From Mucilaginibacter rubeus (GTDB taxonomy: Bacteria; Bacteroidota; Bacteroidia; Sphingobacteriales; Sphingobacteriaceae): a stretch of DNA of 64,000 nucleotides. The notes under the pieces were generated by a model. It was not told the DNA's origin and did no database searches. It saw only the letters and a program-made list of their open reading frames with translations. The first letter of the stretch is position 1, and the number at the start of each line of letters is the position of its first letter. The stretch is taken from positions 3,348,001-3,412,000 of the forward strand of contig NZ_CP043450.1 of NCBI RefSeq assembly GCF_003286415.2, read 5' to 3'. Shown in pieces: positions 63,557 to 64,000 of this stretch. Position numbers and translations under genes: made by a program.

Positions 63557-64000
63557 ATGAAAAAATTTAACACATACTGTTTTCTTGCAGCCTTACTGTT
63601 GATGACCGGGTGTGCCGCTAAACGCGACCTCGTTTATTTCAGTAACATGGCTAACACAGGTGCAGTAAATAATAACATGGGCGGAGCAGTAATTATTCAT
63701 CAGAAAGACATTATAAATGTAACTGTTAACAGCTTAAACCCCGAATCAAATTTACTTTTTAACGGAAACAAAAATGCTACAACGGGCAATACCTCAAACC
63801 GCGGCGGATATAAAGTAAATGAAAATGGCATTGTGAATTTACCTCTTATAGGCGACTATAAAATTGAAGGACAAACCATTGAAGAGGCCCAGGCCGAAGT
63901 TGCAAAAAGGTTATCGGCCTTTGTTAAAAGCCCGGTGGTTGATATCCAGCTATTAAACTTTAAAATAAGTGTGATTGGCGAGGTAAACAAACCATCAACA
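63557..64000 (+). CDS. Polysaccharide biosynthesis/export lipoprotein (Wza-like), 5' part
   Basis: 148 codons visible; runs off the right edge. Lipobox LLLMTGC (Cys19), then the Poly_export domain: VIIHQKDIINVTVNSLNPES, VNLPLIGDYKIEGQTIEEAQ, and the start of the SLBB region (KISVIGEVNKPST). Forms the outer-membrane polysaccharide channel together with an inner-membrane Wzc-like partner, expected next. The glmS terminator and its own -7 box indicate a separate transcript. Confidence 0.93.
   Translation, partial: MKKFNTYCFLAALLLMTGCAAKRDLVYFSNMANTGAVNNNMGGAVIIHQKDIINVTVNSLNPESNLLFNGNKNATTGNTSNRGGYKVNENGIVNLPLIGDYKIEGQTIEEAQAEVAKRLSAFVKSPVVDIQLLNFKISVIGEVNKPST

Overview
The window reads as a chromosomal segment of an aerobic Bacteroidota, most likely Sphingobacteriaceae (Mucilaginibacter/Pedobacter-like; inference from family content only). 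The grounds are four SusC/SusD outer-membrane uptake pairs, FecI/FecR-type sigma/anti-sigma pairs, a type IX secretion sorting domain, TAnnTTTG-type -7 promoter boxes and a Cu-type formylglycine-generating enzyme. No rRNA, tRNA, CRISPR, transposase or phage gene was seen.

Layout. (1) 1-11.9 kb, minus strand: a sulfate-ester scavenging block. From its promoter end it holds a 28-aa leader peptide ending in four Cys codons, two single-TM microproteins, a di-iron sterol-desaturase-like protein and a lipoprotein formylglycine-generating enzyme with both catalytic Cys. A gap with a possible coupled 58-aa ORF follows, then SusC, SusD, an NTF2-like protein and two tandem arylsulfatases, the last cut by the window edge. 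(2) 12-13.9 kb: a hypothetical membrane protein, exonuclease III and a Pro/Glu-rich small protein. (3) 14-21.3 kb, plus strand: a GntR(YtrA)-controlled ABC operon whose last gene fuses a permease to an M1-aminopeptidase-like domain without its zinc motif. (4) 21.5-29.9 kb, minus: sigma, anti-sigma, SusC (with STN domain), SusD and an alpha-L-fucosidase. (5) 30.2-36 kb: a LacI regulator, then a DeoR regulator divergent from glpD-glpK-glpF. (6) 36.7-38.6 kb: a T9SS-sorted surface protein. (7) 38.7-47.2 kb, minus: sigma, anti-sigma, SusC (STN), SusD and a GDPD-like/alkaline phosphatase fusion, apparently for organophosphate capture. (8) 47.4-49.4 kb: a GntR(FCD) regulator with an Fsr-like MFS exporter; both promoters carry the same 13-mer. 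(9) 49.6-59.3 kb, minus: SusC, SusD, a DUF1080-PA14 protein, a beta-propeller/cytochrome c protein and a DUF1080 protein, suggesting oxidative (3-keto) glycoside breakdown. (10) 59.7-64 kb: a phytase-like lipoprotein, glmS and the start of a polysaccharide export lipoprotein.

How the parts fit. The two SusC proteins with an STN signalling domain sit beside sigma/anti-sigma pairs; the two without STN do not. Block 1 is coherent: FGE converts the sulfatase Cys to formylglycine, sulfatases release sulfate, and the poly-Cys leader could tie expression to cysteine (or copper) supply. The glycerol genes could take the glycerol released by block 7. Four of the five convergent gene junctions, all those longer than 100 nt, carry a palindromic repeat, from two or three families, that probably acts as a bidirectional terminator.

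The strongest candidates for something undescribed are the poly-Cys leader of the FGE operon, the GDPD/phosphatase fusion locus, the DUF1080/cytochrome c locus and the permease/pseudo-M1 fusion.
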